From contig CAXBPC010000019.1 in the NCBI GenBank assembly GCA_963977525.1, positions 7,381 to 71,380 of the forward strand: a stretch of DNA of 64,000 bases. The letters are read 5' to 3'. The DNA is from Ancylomarina sp963977525 (GTDB taxonomy: Bacteria; Bacteroidota; Bacteroidia; Bacteroidales; Marinifilaceae). The notes beneath the pieces are model-generated. The model saw nothing but the letters and a program-made list of their open reading frames with translations. It was not told the DNA's origin and did no database searches. A program made the translations under genes and the position numbers. Shown here piece after piece: positions 27,730 to 35,587 of the stretch; positions within the stretch are counted from its first letter, which is position 1, and every line of letters starts with the position of its first letter.

Positions 27730-29043
27730 ATGCAAGAACCAACAATACGAGTAGGCATTATGTACGAAGAGGAAATTTCATTCCAATTGAATGGAACTTA
27801 TATTCTTCAACAGAATAATAAAGCTTACACTGGCAAACAAACAGTTAAATATCGAAATGGGAAAATTGAATTTGACGGATTTATTTCTGATCCCATAGAA
27901 TTCGTTTTTAAACCTAATAGCTACGAAACTGGCTCTTTTGAATTATTCGATGTAACCATAGGAATTAAGTTTCATTGGGAACGAAAAGAAAATCAATCAT
28001 TCAAGGGCAACTTACATCTCCAATGCGAAAATGACAAACTGGCTGCGATTAATGAATTGAAGCTTGAAGATTATTTAGCTAGCGTTATCTCATCTGAGAT
28101 GAAAGCAACTAGTAGTATGGAACTTTTAAAAGCACATGCGGTAATCTCCCGATCATGGCTAATAGCGCAAGTTTTGAAAGGTGAAGCCATACAGTCTTTA
28201 GCTCAAGCTTACCAATCTGTAACTGAAAGCTCACATGAACTTATTAAATGGTACGACAGAGAAGACCATTATAATTTCGATGTATGTGCTGATGACCACT
28301 GCCAACGCTACCAAGGTATCACAAAACAATCAAGCAAGGCAGTTTTACAAGCTATTGAAGCAACACAGGGATTAGTTCTAACAAGCGATGGTGAAATCTG
28401 TGATGCTCGTTTTTCTAAATGCTGTGGTGGTGTTTCTGAAACCTTTGAGAATGTTTGGGAACCCAAAGCTCACAAGTACCTCCAAGCTATTACAGATGGA
28501 AAAGAATCCGATATAAAACTAGACTTAAAGAATGAATCTATTGCGCAAAATTGGATTCATAGCTCACCAGATGTTTTTTGCAATACAAGTGATAAAACCA
28601 TTTTAACTCAAGTATTGAATGATTATGATATGGGAACGCCAGATTTTTTCCGTTGGGAAGTTCGCTATACTCAAGATGAATTATCTGAACTAATTAGTAG
28701 AAAAACAGGAAAGAATGTTGGTGAAATCATTGATTTAATTCCAATTGAAAGAGGCCTTTCAGGACGAATAATCAAACTAAAAATTGTTGGTGAAAAAATG
28801 AGTTTTCTAATCGGTAAAGAATTAGAAATAAGAAAAGTATTATCTGAATCTCATCTATACAGTTCAAATTTCATGATTGAAAAGGAAAATCTTACTGGTG
28901 ATTTTATTTTAAAAGGAGCTGGCTGGGGACACGGCGTTGGTCTTTGTCAAATAGGGGCAGCTGTAATGGGAGCTAATGGCTATTCTCATAAAGAGATTCT
29001 AATTCACTATTTTAAAGGTGCAGTTTTAGAAAAAAGATATTAA
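27730..29043 (+). CDS. SpoIID/LytB-domain protein without signal peptide
   Basis: 437 residues from the ATG at 27730; the frame extends 5 codons to a TTG at 27715, which is less likely. The SpoIID domain is recognised by LEDYLASVISSEM, LKAHAVISRSW and the late GAGWGHGVGLCQIGA motif. SpoIID enzymes are lytic transglycosylases acting on glycan strands stripped of peptide, and are normally exported. Here the N-terminus (MQEPTIRVGIMYEEEISF) is polar and begins directly with the domain, so the protein is probably cytoplasmic. A Cys-rich stretch (CADDHCQR, SKCCGG) near 185-235 could bind metal. It ends one base before the AmpG-like gene, so the two are translationally linked. Confidence 0.85.
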   Translation: MQEPTIRVGIMYEEEISFQLNGTYILQQNNKAYTGKQTVKYRNGKIEFDGFISDPIEFVFKPNSYETGSFELFDVTIGIKFHWERKENQSFKGNLHLQCENDKLAAINELKLEDYLASVISSEMKATSSMELLKAHAVISRSWLIAQVLKGEAIQSLAQAYQSVTESSHELIKWYDREDHYNFDVCADDHCQRYQGITKQSSKAVLQAIEATQGLVLTSDGEICDARFSKCCGGVSETFENVWEPKAHKYLQAITDGKESDIKLDLKNESIAQNWIHSSPDVFCNTSDKTILTQVLNDYDMGTPDFFRWEVRYTQDELSELISRKTGKNVGEIIDLIPIERGLSGRIIKLKIVGEKMSFLIGKELEIRKVLSESHLYSSNFMIEKENLTGDFILKGAGWGHGVGLCQIGAAVMGANGYSHKEILIHYFKGAVLEKRY

Positions 29044-29044
29044 T

Positions 29045-30337
29045 ATGAAGAAAGAAACTAGATCGCCTTGGGCATGGATTCCATCGCTTTACTTTGCCGA
29101 AGGACTTCCTTATGTCATCGTAATGACATTAGCTGTTATCATGTACAAGCGTTTGGATATTTCAAATACAGATATTGCCTTATACACGTCTTGGCTATAT
29201 CTCCCATGGGTAATCAAACCTTTCTGGAGTCCCATTGTTGATATTATTAAAAGTAAACGTTGGTGGATTGTTGCAATGCAAACTCTTATTGGAGCGGCCT
29301 TGGCTGGAGTTGCTTTTACAATACCTACCACAAATTTCTTCCAAGCCTCACTTGCCTTCTTTTGGCTTTTAGCTTTCAGTTCTGCCACGCACGATATTGC
29401 GGCAGATGGGTTTTATATGTATGGCTTAGATAAGCACAAGCAAGCTTATTTTATAGGCATTAGAAGTACTTTCTACCGTATTGCAATGATTACTGGGCAA
29501 GGTCTCTTAATTATCCTAGCAGGTTATCTCGAAGAAATAAAGCTCTTCGGACAAACAGAGAAAAGTATTCCTTTAGCTTGGTCACTTACATTTGTATTTA
29601 TTACGATTAGCTTTCTGGTTATAGCTCTTTATCACAAGTTTGCTTTACCCAAACCCAATGATGATAATGAACGAAATATAAAAAGCTTTAATGATGTTTT
29701 CAATGATTTTGGAGAGACCTTTAGATCTTTCTTTGCAAAGAAAAACATATTGACCATTATTGGTATGCTCCTTTTCTATCGTCTAGGAGAATCGCAATTG
29801 GTAAAAATGGCATCGCCCTTTCTTCTAGATGGTAAAGATGTTGGTGGCCTAGCCTTATCAACATCAGAAGTAGGTATTATTTATGGGACAATTGGTATTA
29901 TATCCCTAACTATTGGAGGAATTCTAGGTGGCTATTTAGCATCAAAATATGGTTTAAAGTTTTGGATATGGTGGATGGTTTTAGCTATAAATCTACCCAA
30001 TCTCGTTTACGTATACCTATCGCAAGCTCTACCAGATTCATTTTTCCTTATTAGTGTATCGGTAGCTATAGAACAATTCGGATACGGCTTTGGCTTCACG
30101 GCTTATATGCTTTATCAGATATATGTTTCCGAAGGGAAGCACAAAACAGCTCACTTTGCTTTTTGCACTGGCTTTATGGCTTTAGGGATGATGCTACCAG
30201 GAATGGCTTCTGGATGGATACAAGAACTAATTGGTTACCAACATTTCTTCATTTGGGTTATTCTATGTACCATCCCAAGTTTTATAATGGTAAAAATGAT
30301 CAAGATAGATCCAAAGTTTGGAATCAAAACCAAATAG
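29045..30337 (+). CDS. ampG: AmpG-like MFS permease (anhydro-muropeptide uptake)
   Basis: 430 residues with about 12 membrane helices. The N-terminus (SPWAWIPSLYFAEGLPYVIV) and TSWLYLPWVIKPFWSP are the AmpG-family signature; in E. coli the permease imports GlcNAc-anhydroMurNAc and its peptides. It begins one base after the SpoIID stop. As last gene of the run it would bring cell-wall fragments into the cytoplasm, where the SpoIID and HIT-like proteins could act. AmpG homologues in Bacteroidota are known from peptidoglycan salvage, but other MFS substrates cannot be excluded. Confidence 0.85.
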   Translation: MKKETRSPWAWIPSLYFAEGLPYVIVMTLAVIMYKRLDISNTDIALYTSWLYLPWVIKPFWSPIVDIIKSKRWWIVAMQTLIGAALAGVAFTIPTTNFFQASLAFFWLLAFSSATHDIAADGFYMYGLDKHKQAYFIGIRSTFYRIAMITGQGLLIILAGYLEEIKLFGQTEKSIPLAWSLTFVFITISFLVIALYHKFALPKPNDDNERNIKSFNDVFNDFGETFRSFFAKKNILTIIGMLLFYRLGESQLVKMASPFLLDGKDVGGLALSTSEVGIIYGTIGIISLTIGGILGGYLASKYGLKFWIWWMVLAINLPNLVYVYLSQALPDSFFLISVSVAIEQFGYGFGFTAYMLYQIYVSEGKHKTAHFAFCTGFMALGMMLPGMASGWIQELIGYQHFFIWVILCTIPSFIMVKMIKIDPKFGIKTK

Positions 30338-30405
30338 AATCACCATCTTGTAGAGTAATAGGGAAAAATTAAATTATGTTTTACTAACAATAGAAGCTCT
30401 TATAT

Positions 30406-31374
30406 ATGAACCCACTCTTTCAATACATTATTGGTGAAACAGTCAGACGTCAAATTAAAGATAAACATCAAACCACATCATCTGAAGAGTTTGACAGTAT
30501 ACTTATTAAGGCTAAAGTAGAATATACACACTTAATTAGAGAAAGTATTTTCATCCTAATTGGCATACTATCTGCTTGTTTCGGACTAAAAGGTTTTCTT
30601 CTGCCTAATTCGTTTATTGATGGTGGCGTAACAGGTATTTCTCTTATTGCTAGCGAATTAACAGACCTTCCCTTATCAATTTTACTGATTGCTATAAATA
30701 TTCCCTTCTTATTAATGGCATTTTCTACAATCAACAAACAATTTGCTGTAAGAAGTATTATTGCCATTATACTACTTGCTATCTCAGTTCATTTTATTCC
30801 AGTTCCAGTTGTTACCGATGACAAATTACTGATAGCAGTTTTTGGAGGGTTTTTCTTAGGTGCAGGAATTGGATTAGCAATCCGTGGTGGTTCAGTTATA
30901 GATGGCACAGAGATTTTAGCCATATTCGTAAGTAAAAAGACCTCATTAACGATTGGAGATGTTATTTTAGTCTTTAACGTTTTTATATTTTTAGTTGCTG
31001 CCTACATCTTTAATATTGAAACTGCAATGTATGCCATGTTAACATACTTAGCAGCATCAAAAACAATAGACTTTGTCGTATCAGGTATAGAAGAATATGT
31101 TGGTGTTACAATTATTTCCGACAAGAGTGAAGAAATTAGATTGGCAATTGTCGAGAAATTAGGTCGAGGTTGTACCATATATCTTGGTAAAAAAGGATTT
31201 GCACCCAAAGGACAAAAGTTAGAACCAACAGAAATCGTATACACACTTGTAACAAGATTAGAATTAGCAAAACTGCAAACAGAAATTGATAAGATTGACA
31301 GAGAAGCTTTTACAGTAATGCATAGCATTAAAGATGCAAAAGGAGGCATGATCAAAAAACGACCCCTTGAATAA
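30406..31374 (+). CDS. YitT-family membrane protein (DUF161 + DUF2179)
   Basis: 322 residues. A charged N-terminal stretch of about 45 residues precedes five or six membrane helices, starting FILIGILSACFGLKGFLLPNSF and including GGVTGISLIASEL. The C-terminal ~90 residues (VTIISDKSEEIRLAIVEKLGRG) are a soluble DUF2179 domain. The physiological role of the family is not established; transport is suspected. It lies 68 bp after ampG on the same strand with no terminator visible between them, so read-through is possible. Confidence 0.85.
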   Translation: MNPLFQYIIGETVRRQIKDKHQTTSSEEFDSILIKAKVEYTHLIRESIFILIGILSACFGLKGFLLPNSFIDGGVTGISLIASELTDLPLSILLIAINIPFLLMAFSTINKQFAVRSIIAIILLAISVHFIPVPVVTDDKLLIAVFGGFFLGAGIGLAIRGGSVIDGTEILAIFVSKKTSLTIGDVILVFNVFIFLVAAYIFNIETAMYAMLTYLAASKTIDFVVSGIEEYVGVTIISDKSEEIRLAIVEKLGRGCTIYLGKKGFAPKGQKLEPTEIVYTLVTRLELAKLQTEIDKIDREAFTVMHSIKDAKGGMIKKRPLE

Positions 31375-31454
31375 AAAACTCAATTTCATTATCTAAAAAG
31401 CTCTCATAAAGATTAACTATCTTAGTTCTAACACAAAAGGAAACTGAGAAAATA

Positions 31455-31973
31455 ATGGAATCGAGTCTATCTTATAAGGAAAAATGTGATTGTGCACGAA
31501 ATAATTTTTGCACTTACGTCAACCATGATGAAGATTTCTCCTTAGAAGAAAAAACATATCTAACCAAAACCATCGTTAATGACAATATATCGGGAATACT
31601 ATATGTTAGTAGTGTTCTTGCTGGTTGGTCACTAATTGCTGGAGTAATCGACGCTATACTATTCCCAGGTGTAATCATATATACCATTTTTCACGGCGTA
31701 ATAGACTATAAGGTTCTCACACCTCCTATCTTATTCGTTGTAGGTAATATCATCGCAAAACTGATCTATATCTCTATCAGCCTTAGAGGAAAAGTTAAGT
31801 ATTACGATATCCTTATATCGATCCTTCCATATGCAGGTTCAGCTTATCTTCTCAAAAAATTCCTCATTAAAGACAAACTTTTATCTAAAGCAGTTTACGC
31901 CTTTATGAAAATGAGAAAACAAGAAATCAAGAATCAGTTTTTAATTTTTCTAAGGATAAAGCACAAGAAATAG
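31455..31973 (+). CDS. Unknown small membrane protein
   Basis: 172 residues; not recognised. The N-terminus has a Cys-rich stretch (EKCDCARNNFC, about 9-19). Hydrophobic segments lie at about 50-75 (GILYVSSVLAGWSLIAGVID and beyond), 92-115 and 128-145, then a basic tail. There is no cleavable signal peptide. It lies 80 bp after the YitT-type gene, and both probably end at the shared terminator at 31992. Confidence 0.65.
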   Translation: MESSLSYKEKCDCARNNFCTYVNHDEDFSLEEKTYLTKTIVNDNISGILYVSSVLAGWSLIAGVIDAILFPGVIIYTIFHGVIDYKVLTPPILFVVGNIIAKLIYISISLRGKVKYYDILISILPYAGSAYLLKKFLIKDKLLSKAVYAFMKMRKQEIKNQFLIFLRIKHKK

Positions 31974-31991
31974 CTCAGACAAAGACATAAA

Positions 31992-32021
31992 AAAAGGACT
32001 TGCTCATGAGCAAGTCCTTTT
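31992..32021. terminator. Perfectly symmetric bidirectional terminator
   Basis: A 30-bp perfect palindrome, arms AAAAGGACTTGCTCA (31992-32006) and its complement (32007-32021). It sits between the plus-strand membrane gene and rplT on the minus strand and gives a T-run in each direction. Confidence 0.85.
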
Positions 32022-32043
32022 CAAAGTAAGATAATCTATAATG

Positions 32044-32397
32044 CTATTTAGCTGCTTGAGCCTTTCCCACTACAGCTTTAAAAGCCTCTGGGTGATTCAT
32101 TGCTAAATCGGCCAAAACCTTACGGTTAATCTCGATATTAGCTTTATGCATTAGTCCGATTAATTGTGAATAAGAAAGACCTTCTAGTCTTGCAGCAGCG
32201 TTGATACGCTGAATCCACAATGCACGGAAATTTCCTTTTTTCTTTTTTCTATCACGGTAAGCATACTGCAAACCTTTTTCCCACGTATTCTTAGCTACTG
32301 TCCACACGTTTGCTCTAGCACCAAAGTTACCTTTAGTTTGCTTAAGAATTCTTTTTCTTTTAGCTCTAGATGCTACAGAATTAACTGATCTTGGCAT
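32044..32397 (-). CDS. rplT: Ribosomal protein L20
   Basis: 117 residues, the standard length, starting MPRSVNSVASRAKRKRILKQ. The protein is very basic, with the conserved AYRDRKKKKGNFRALWIQRI and LNRKVLADLA-like segments. L20 binds 23S rRNA early in 50S assembly. It is last in thrS-infC-rpmI-rplT. In other phyla L20 represses its own operon through an mRNA structure; the 92-bp rpmI-rplT gap could hold one, but I do not identify it. Confidence 0.97.
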   Translation of the reverse strand: MPRSVNSVASRAKRKRILKQTKGNFGARANVWTVAKNTWEKGLQYAYRDRKKKKGNFRALWIQRINAAARLEGLSYSQLIGLMHKANIEINRKVLADLAMNHPEAFKAVVGKAQAAK

Positions 32398-32489
32398 AAT
32401 TTTAAATTTTAGAATGTTAGCGTTCCCACTGGGACTCTTTTGTGCTAAATCACTCGGTTAATAAACTTGAAAAAATCAAAAATGATTTT

Positions 32490-32687
32490 TTACAACATGT
32501 TAAGCATTAACTTAACGTTCTTCTGGTCTGATTTATGAACTTCACCAAAATAAGTAAGATTTCTCTTTCTTTTTTTGCTTTTCTTAGTCAAGATATGACT
32601 TTTGAAAGCGTGCTTTCTTTTGATCTTTCCAGATGCAGTCAAAGTAAATCTCTTCTTTGCGCTGCAGTTTGTTTTCATCTTAGGCAT
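32490..32687 (-). CDS. rpmI: Ribosomal protein L35
   Basis: 65 residues, starting MPKMKTNCSAKKRFTLTASG, with the conserved KIKRKHAFKSHILTKKSKKRKR stretch in its middle (basic, residues about 22-42). A small 50S protein. It sits between infC (28-bp gap) and rplT in the canonical operon. Confidence 0.97.
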   Translation of the reverse strand: MPKMKTNCSAKKRFTLTASGKIKRKHAFKSHILTKKSKKRKRNLTYFGEVHKSDQKNVKLMLNML

Positions 32688-32715
32688 CGTACAAACTTAT
32701 TGATTATATACTAAA

Positions 32716-33273
32716 TTACTTTTTCTTTTTAGGCGTAATAAACATTGTCATACGCTTACCTTCAAGTCTTGGTAATTGTTCAACTTTCCCAATCTCTTCA
32801 AGATCTTGAGCAAATTTCAACAATAAGATCTCTCCTTTATCTTTGAAAAGGATTGATCGCCCTTTGAAGAATACAAAAGCTTTTACCTTAGCACCCTCTC
32901 CAAGAAACTTGGTTGCGTGCTTCAGTTTAAAATTGTAATCATGTTCGTCAGTGTTAGGACCGAAACGAATCTCCTTAACAACAACTTTAACGGCTTTTGC
33001 TTTAATCTCTTTCTGCTTCTTTTTCTGCTGATAAAGAAACTTATTGTAGTCGATTATTTTACAAACCGGTGGATCGGCGCTAGGCGAAATTTCCACCAAA
33101 TCCAAATCCCTATCCTGAGCAAGTTTTAATGCTTCAGCAATGGGTAGGACACCTGGTTCTACATCGTCACCGACGATACGAACACTACGGGCTCTAATCA
33201 ACTGATTTATCTTGTGTTCAGCCTCACGAGGTTTAAAAGCACCTCTTCTGTTTCTATGTTGAAATCCAGCTAT
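32716..33273 (-). CDS. infC: Translation initiation factor IF-3, probable AUA start
   Basis: 185 residues if started at the ATA codon at 33273. The usual start codons give only a shorter protein from a TTG at 33201, which would remove KINQ of the conserved INQLIRA motif and a basic N-terminal arm (HRNRRG) that belongs to the protein. Immediately upstream of the ATA is AAGGGAGGA, with the GGAGG 8 bases away: an excellent Shine-Dalgarno sequence in a genome where these are rare. E. coli infC also uses a rare start (AUU), because IF-3 rejects non-standard starts and so represses itself. The rest is a normal IF-3: DLVEISPSADPPVCKIIDY, then VKEIRFGPNTDEHDYNFK. It starts 22 bases after the thrS stop. 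Confidence 0.93.
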   Translation of the reverse strand: MAGFQHRNRRGAFKPREAEHKINQLIRARSVRIVGDDVEPGVLPIAEALKLAQDRDLDLVEISPSADPPVCKIIDYNKFLYQQKKKQKEIKAKAVKVVVKEIRFGPNTDEHDYNFKLKHATKFLGEGAKVKAFVFFKGRSILFKDKGEILLLKFAQDLEEIGKVEQLPRLEGKRMTMFITPKKKK

Positions 33274-33288
33274 GGCTAGTTCCTCCCT
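33273..33288 (-). promoter_or_regulatory. Strong Shine-Dalgarno and AUA start of infC
   Basis: The minus strand reads AAGGGAGGAACTAGCC followed by ATA. The GGAGG-to-ATA spacing is 8 nt. It decides the start codon of infC and probably supports IF-3 autoregulation. Confidence 0.7.
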
Positions 33289-33295
33289 TAGTTAG

Positions 33296-35248
33296 TTAGT
33301 AATTTGCGATAGAGGACATTTGACCTTCTACCTCTTTATTTATTAAATCTGCAAATTCTTGAATTTGCATTGTTCCCATATCACCTTCTCCTTGTCTACG
33401 AACAGAAATTGTATTTTCAGACGCTTCCTTTTCACCAACAATAAGAAGATAAGGGATTTTTTTCAATTCATTATCACGTATTTTACGACCAATCTTCTCA
33501 TTTCGATCGTCTAACACGGCGCGAATATCGGAATTATTTAACGAATTTAAAACTTTTTTCGCATAATCATTGTATTTTTCACTGATAGGCATAATTACCG
33601 TTTGCTCAGGTGTTAACCACAATGGGAATTTACCTCCAGTATGTTCGATCAAAACAGCAACAAAACGCTCCATCGAACCGAATGGCGCACGGTGAATCAT
33701 AATTGGACGATGCTTCTTATTATCACTACCCACATACTCCAAATCGAAACGCTCAGGCAAGTTATAATCAACTTGTATAGTTCCCAACTGCCACTTACGT
33801 CCAATTGCATCCTTAATCATAAAATCAAGCTTTGGACCATAGAAAGCTGCCTCTCCATATTCCACTACTGTGTTTAGACCTTTTTCTGCAGAAGCCTCGA
33901 TAATTGCTTGTTCAGCTTTATCCCAATTTTCGTCGCTACCAATATATTTTGCACTCTTTTCTTTATCGCGTAGAGAAATCTGTGCTGTATATTCTGTAAA
34001 GTTAAGCGCTTTAAAGATGATAAAGATAATATCTATCACTTTTTTGAACTCATCTTTCAACTGATCAGGTGTACAGAAAAGGTGAGCATCATCCTGAGTA
34101 AAACTTCTTACACGAGTTAAACCGTGAAGTTCTCCACTTTGCTCATAACGATAAACCGTTCCAAATTCAGCATAACGAACAGGAAGATCCTTATATGAAC
34201 GTGGCTTAAATTTATAAATCTCACAATGATGAGGACAATTCATTGGCTTCAACAAGTACTCTTCACCCTCTTGTGGCGTTTTAATAGACTGAAATGAATC
34301 TTCACCATATTTATCGTAATGACCCGATGTCTTATATAAGTTGATATTACCAATATGTGGGGTAATTACCTGCTCGTATCCATATTGCTTCTGTACGCGT
34401 TTCAAGAATGTCTCAAGACTCTCTCTTAATTGAGCTCCCTTAGGTAACCACAATGGCATTCCTTGTCCCACATTTTGAGAGAACGTGAAAAGCTCCATCT
34501 CCTTACCCAACTTACGATGGTCACGCTTTTTAGCTTCTTCCATCATAACTACGTACTCATCCAAGAATTTTTTCTTTGGAAAAGTAATTCCATAAACACG
34601 AGTCAACTGTCTTCTAGTTTCATCGCCTCTCCAGTATGCACCAGCAATAGAGTTTAATTTAATTGCCTTAATATATGATGTGTTTGGAAGATGTGGTCCA
34701 CGACAAAGATCTGTAAAATCTCCTTGCTCATAGAAACTAATCGTTCCATCATCCAAATCGTTTATCAATTCAACTTTATATCCCTCATCTTTTGAATTGA
34801 AAAACTCAAGAGCTTCAGCTTTCGTAACGTCTCTACGTGTGTACTCATTTTTTGTACGAGCTAATTCCAACATTTTCTGCTCAATTTTTGGCAGATCTTT
34901 ATCAGTTAGCATACGATCTTCTCCCAAGTCAATATCATAGTAGAAACCCATTTCGATTGCTGGGCCAATACCAAACTTAACTCCTGGATACAATGCTTCT
35001 AGTGCTTCAGCCATTAGGTGAGCTGATGAATGCCAAAAAGCATGCTTACCTTCGTCATCGTTCCATGTATGAAGCTTTATACTTGCATCTTCATTAATCG
35101 CACGTGTCAGATCATACAACTGTTCGTTCACGGTAATCGACAAAACCTCTTTTGCCAATCGACTTGAAATGTTTTTTGCAATCTCAATACCCGAGATGCC
35201 AGCTTCAAATTCTTTTACTGTTCCGTCAGGAAATGTAATTTTAATCAT
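33296..35248 (-). CDS. thrS: Threonyl-tRNA synthetase
   Basis: 650 residues. An N-terminal TGS domain (ITFPDGTVKEFEAG) is followed by the editing domain with HSSAHLMAEAL and YYDIDL, then the class II catalytic core (PMNCPHHCEIYK, motif 2 FGTVYRYEQSGELHGLTRVR, motif 3 HRAPFGSMERF) and the anticodon-binding domain. It charges tRNA-Thr. It is the first gene of the unit with infC, rpmI and rplT. Its leader holds an imperfect hairpin about 95-120 nt upstream of the start that could regulate it. Confidence 0.97.
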   Translation of the reverse strand: MIKITFPDGTVKEFEAGISGIEIAKNISSRLAKEVLSITVNEQLYDLTRAINEDASIKLHTWNDDEGKHAFWHSSAHLMAEALEALYPGVKFGIGPAIEMGFYYDIDLGEDRMLTDKDLPKIEQKMLELARTKNEYTRRDVTKAEALEFFNSKDEGYKVELINDLDDGTISFYEQGDFTDLCRGPHLPNTSYIKAIKLNSIAGAYWRGDETRRQLTRVYGITFPKKKFLDEYVVMMEEAKKRDHRKLGKEMELFTFSQNVGQGMPLWLPKGAQLRESLETFLKRVQKQYGYEQVITPHIGNINLYKTSGHYDKYGEDSFQSIKTPQEGEEYLLKPMNCPHHCEIYKFKPRSYKDLPVRYAEFGTVYRYEQSGELHGLTRVRSFTQDDAHLFCTPDQLKDEFKKVIDIIFIIFKALNFTEYTAQISLRDKEKSAKYIGSDENWDKAEQAIIEASAEKGLNTVVEYGEAAFYGPKLDFMIKDAIGRKWQLGTIQVDYNLPERFDLEYVGSDNKKHRPIMIHRAPFGSMERFVAVLIEHTGGKFPLWLTPEQTVIMPISEKYNDYAKKVLNSLNNSDIRAVLDDRNEKIGRKIRDNELKKIPYLLIVGEKEASENTISVRRQGEGDMGTMQIQEFADLINKEVEGQMSSIANY

Positions 35249-35587
35249 CCTATCTTTTTAAATTTTTATTCGCACCGCTACAAACCGGCATGATATACTT
35301 ATAATAGAAACTCGAATTTCAGAAAATCCTTTTGAATAAATAGGCTCGTTTTCGATGAAAACAAGCCATTCCGAAATTCAATCCACAAAGATATAACATT
35401 CTAGATAATATAGTCTCTTTTACCACTCCCAATTCATCAAGAGATAAAAACTGTACTTTAATGACATAAATCCTTTTCTATGTTTCAAAAAAACCAAATC
35501 TTTGGGGCATTAATATAAAACAGTTCATTTCTTCAAATGACAAATTGACTCAAGGACAATATTAAATAAAAATCAATTCATAAAAAC
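35249..35587. other. 339-bp divergent intergenic region, thrS / DPP IV
   Basis: Contains the hairpin at 35343-35367 and otherwise AT-rich sequence. A TATGTTTC (about 35480) is one mismatch from a -7 box for the plus-strand gene. No small ORF is supported. Confidence 0.45.
35343..35367 (-). promoter_or_regulatory. Hairpin in the thrS leader
   Basis: GGCTcGTTTTC and GAAAACaAGCC are 11-base arms with one mismatch around a 3-base loop. It lies 95-120 nt upstream of the thrS ATG. It might be an attenuator, a synthetase-binding leader element or a terminator remnant. Confidence 0.35.
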
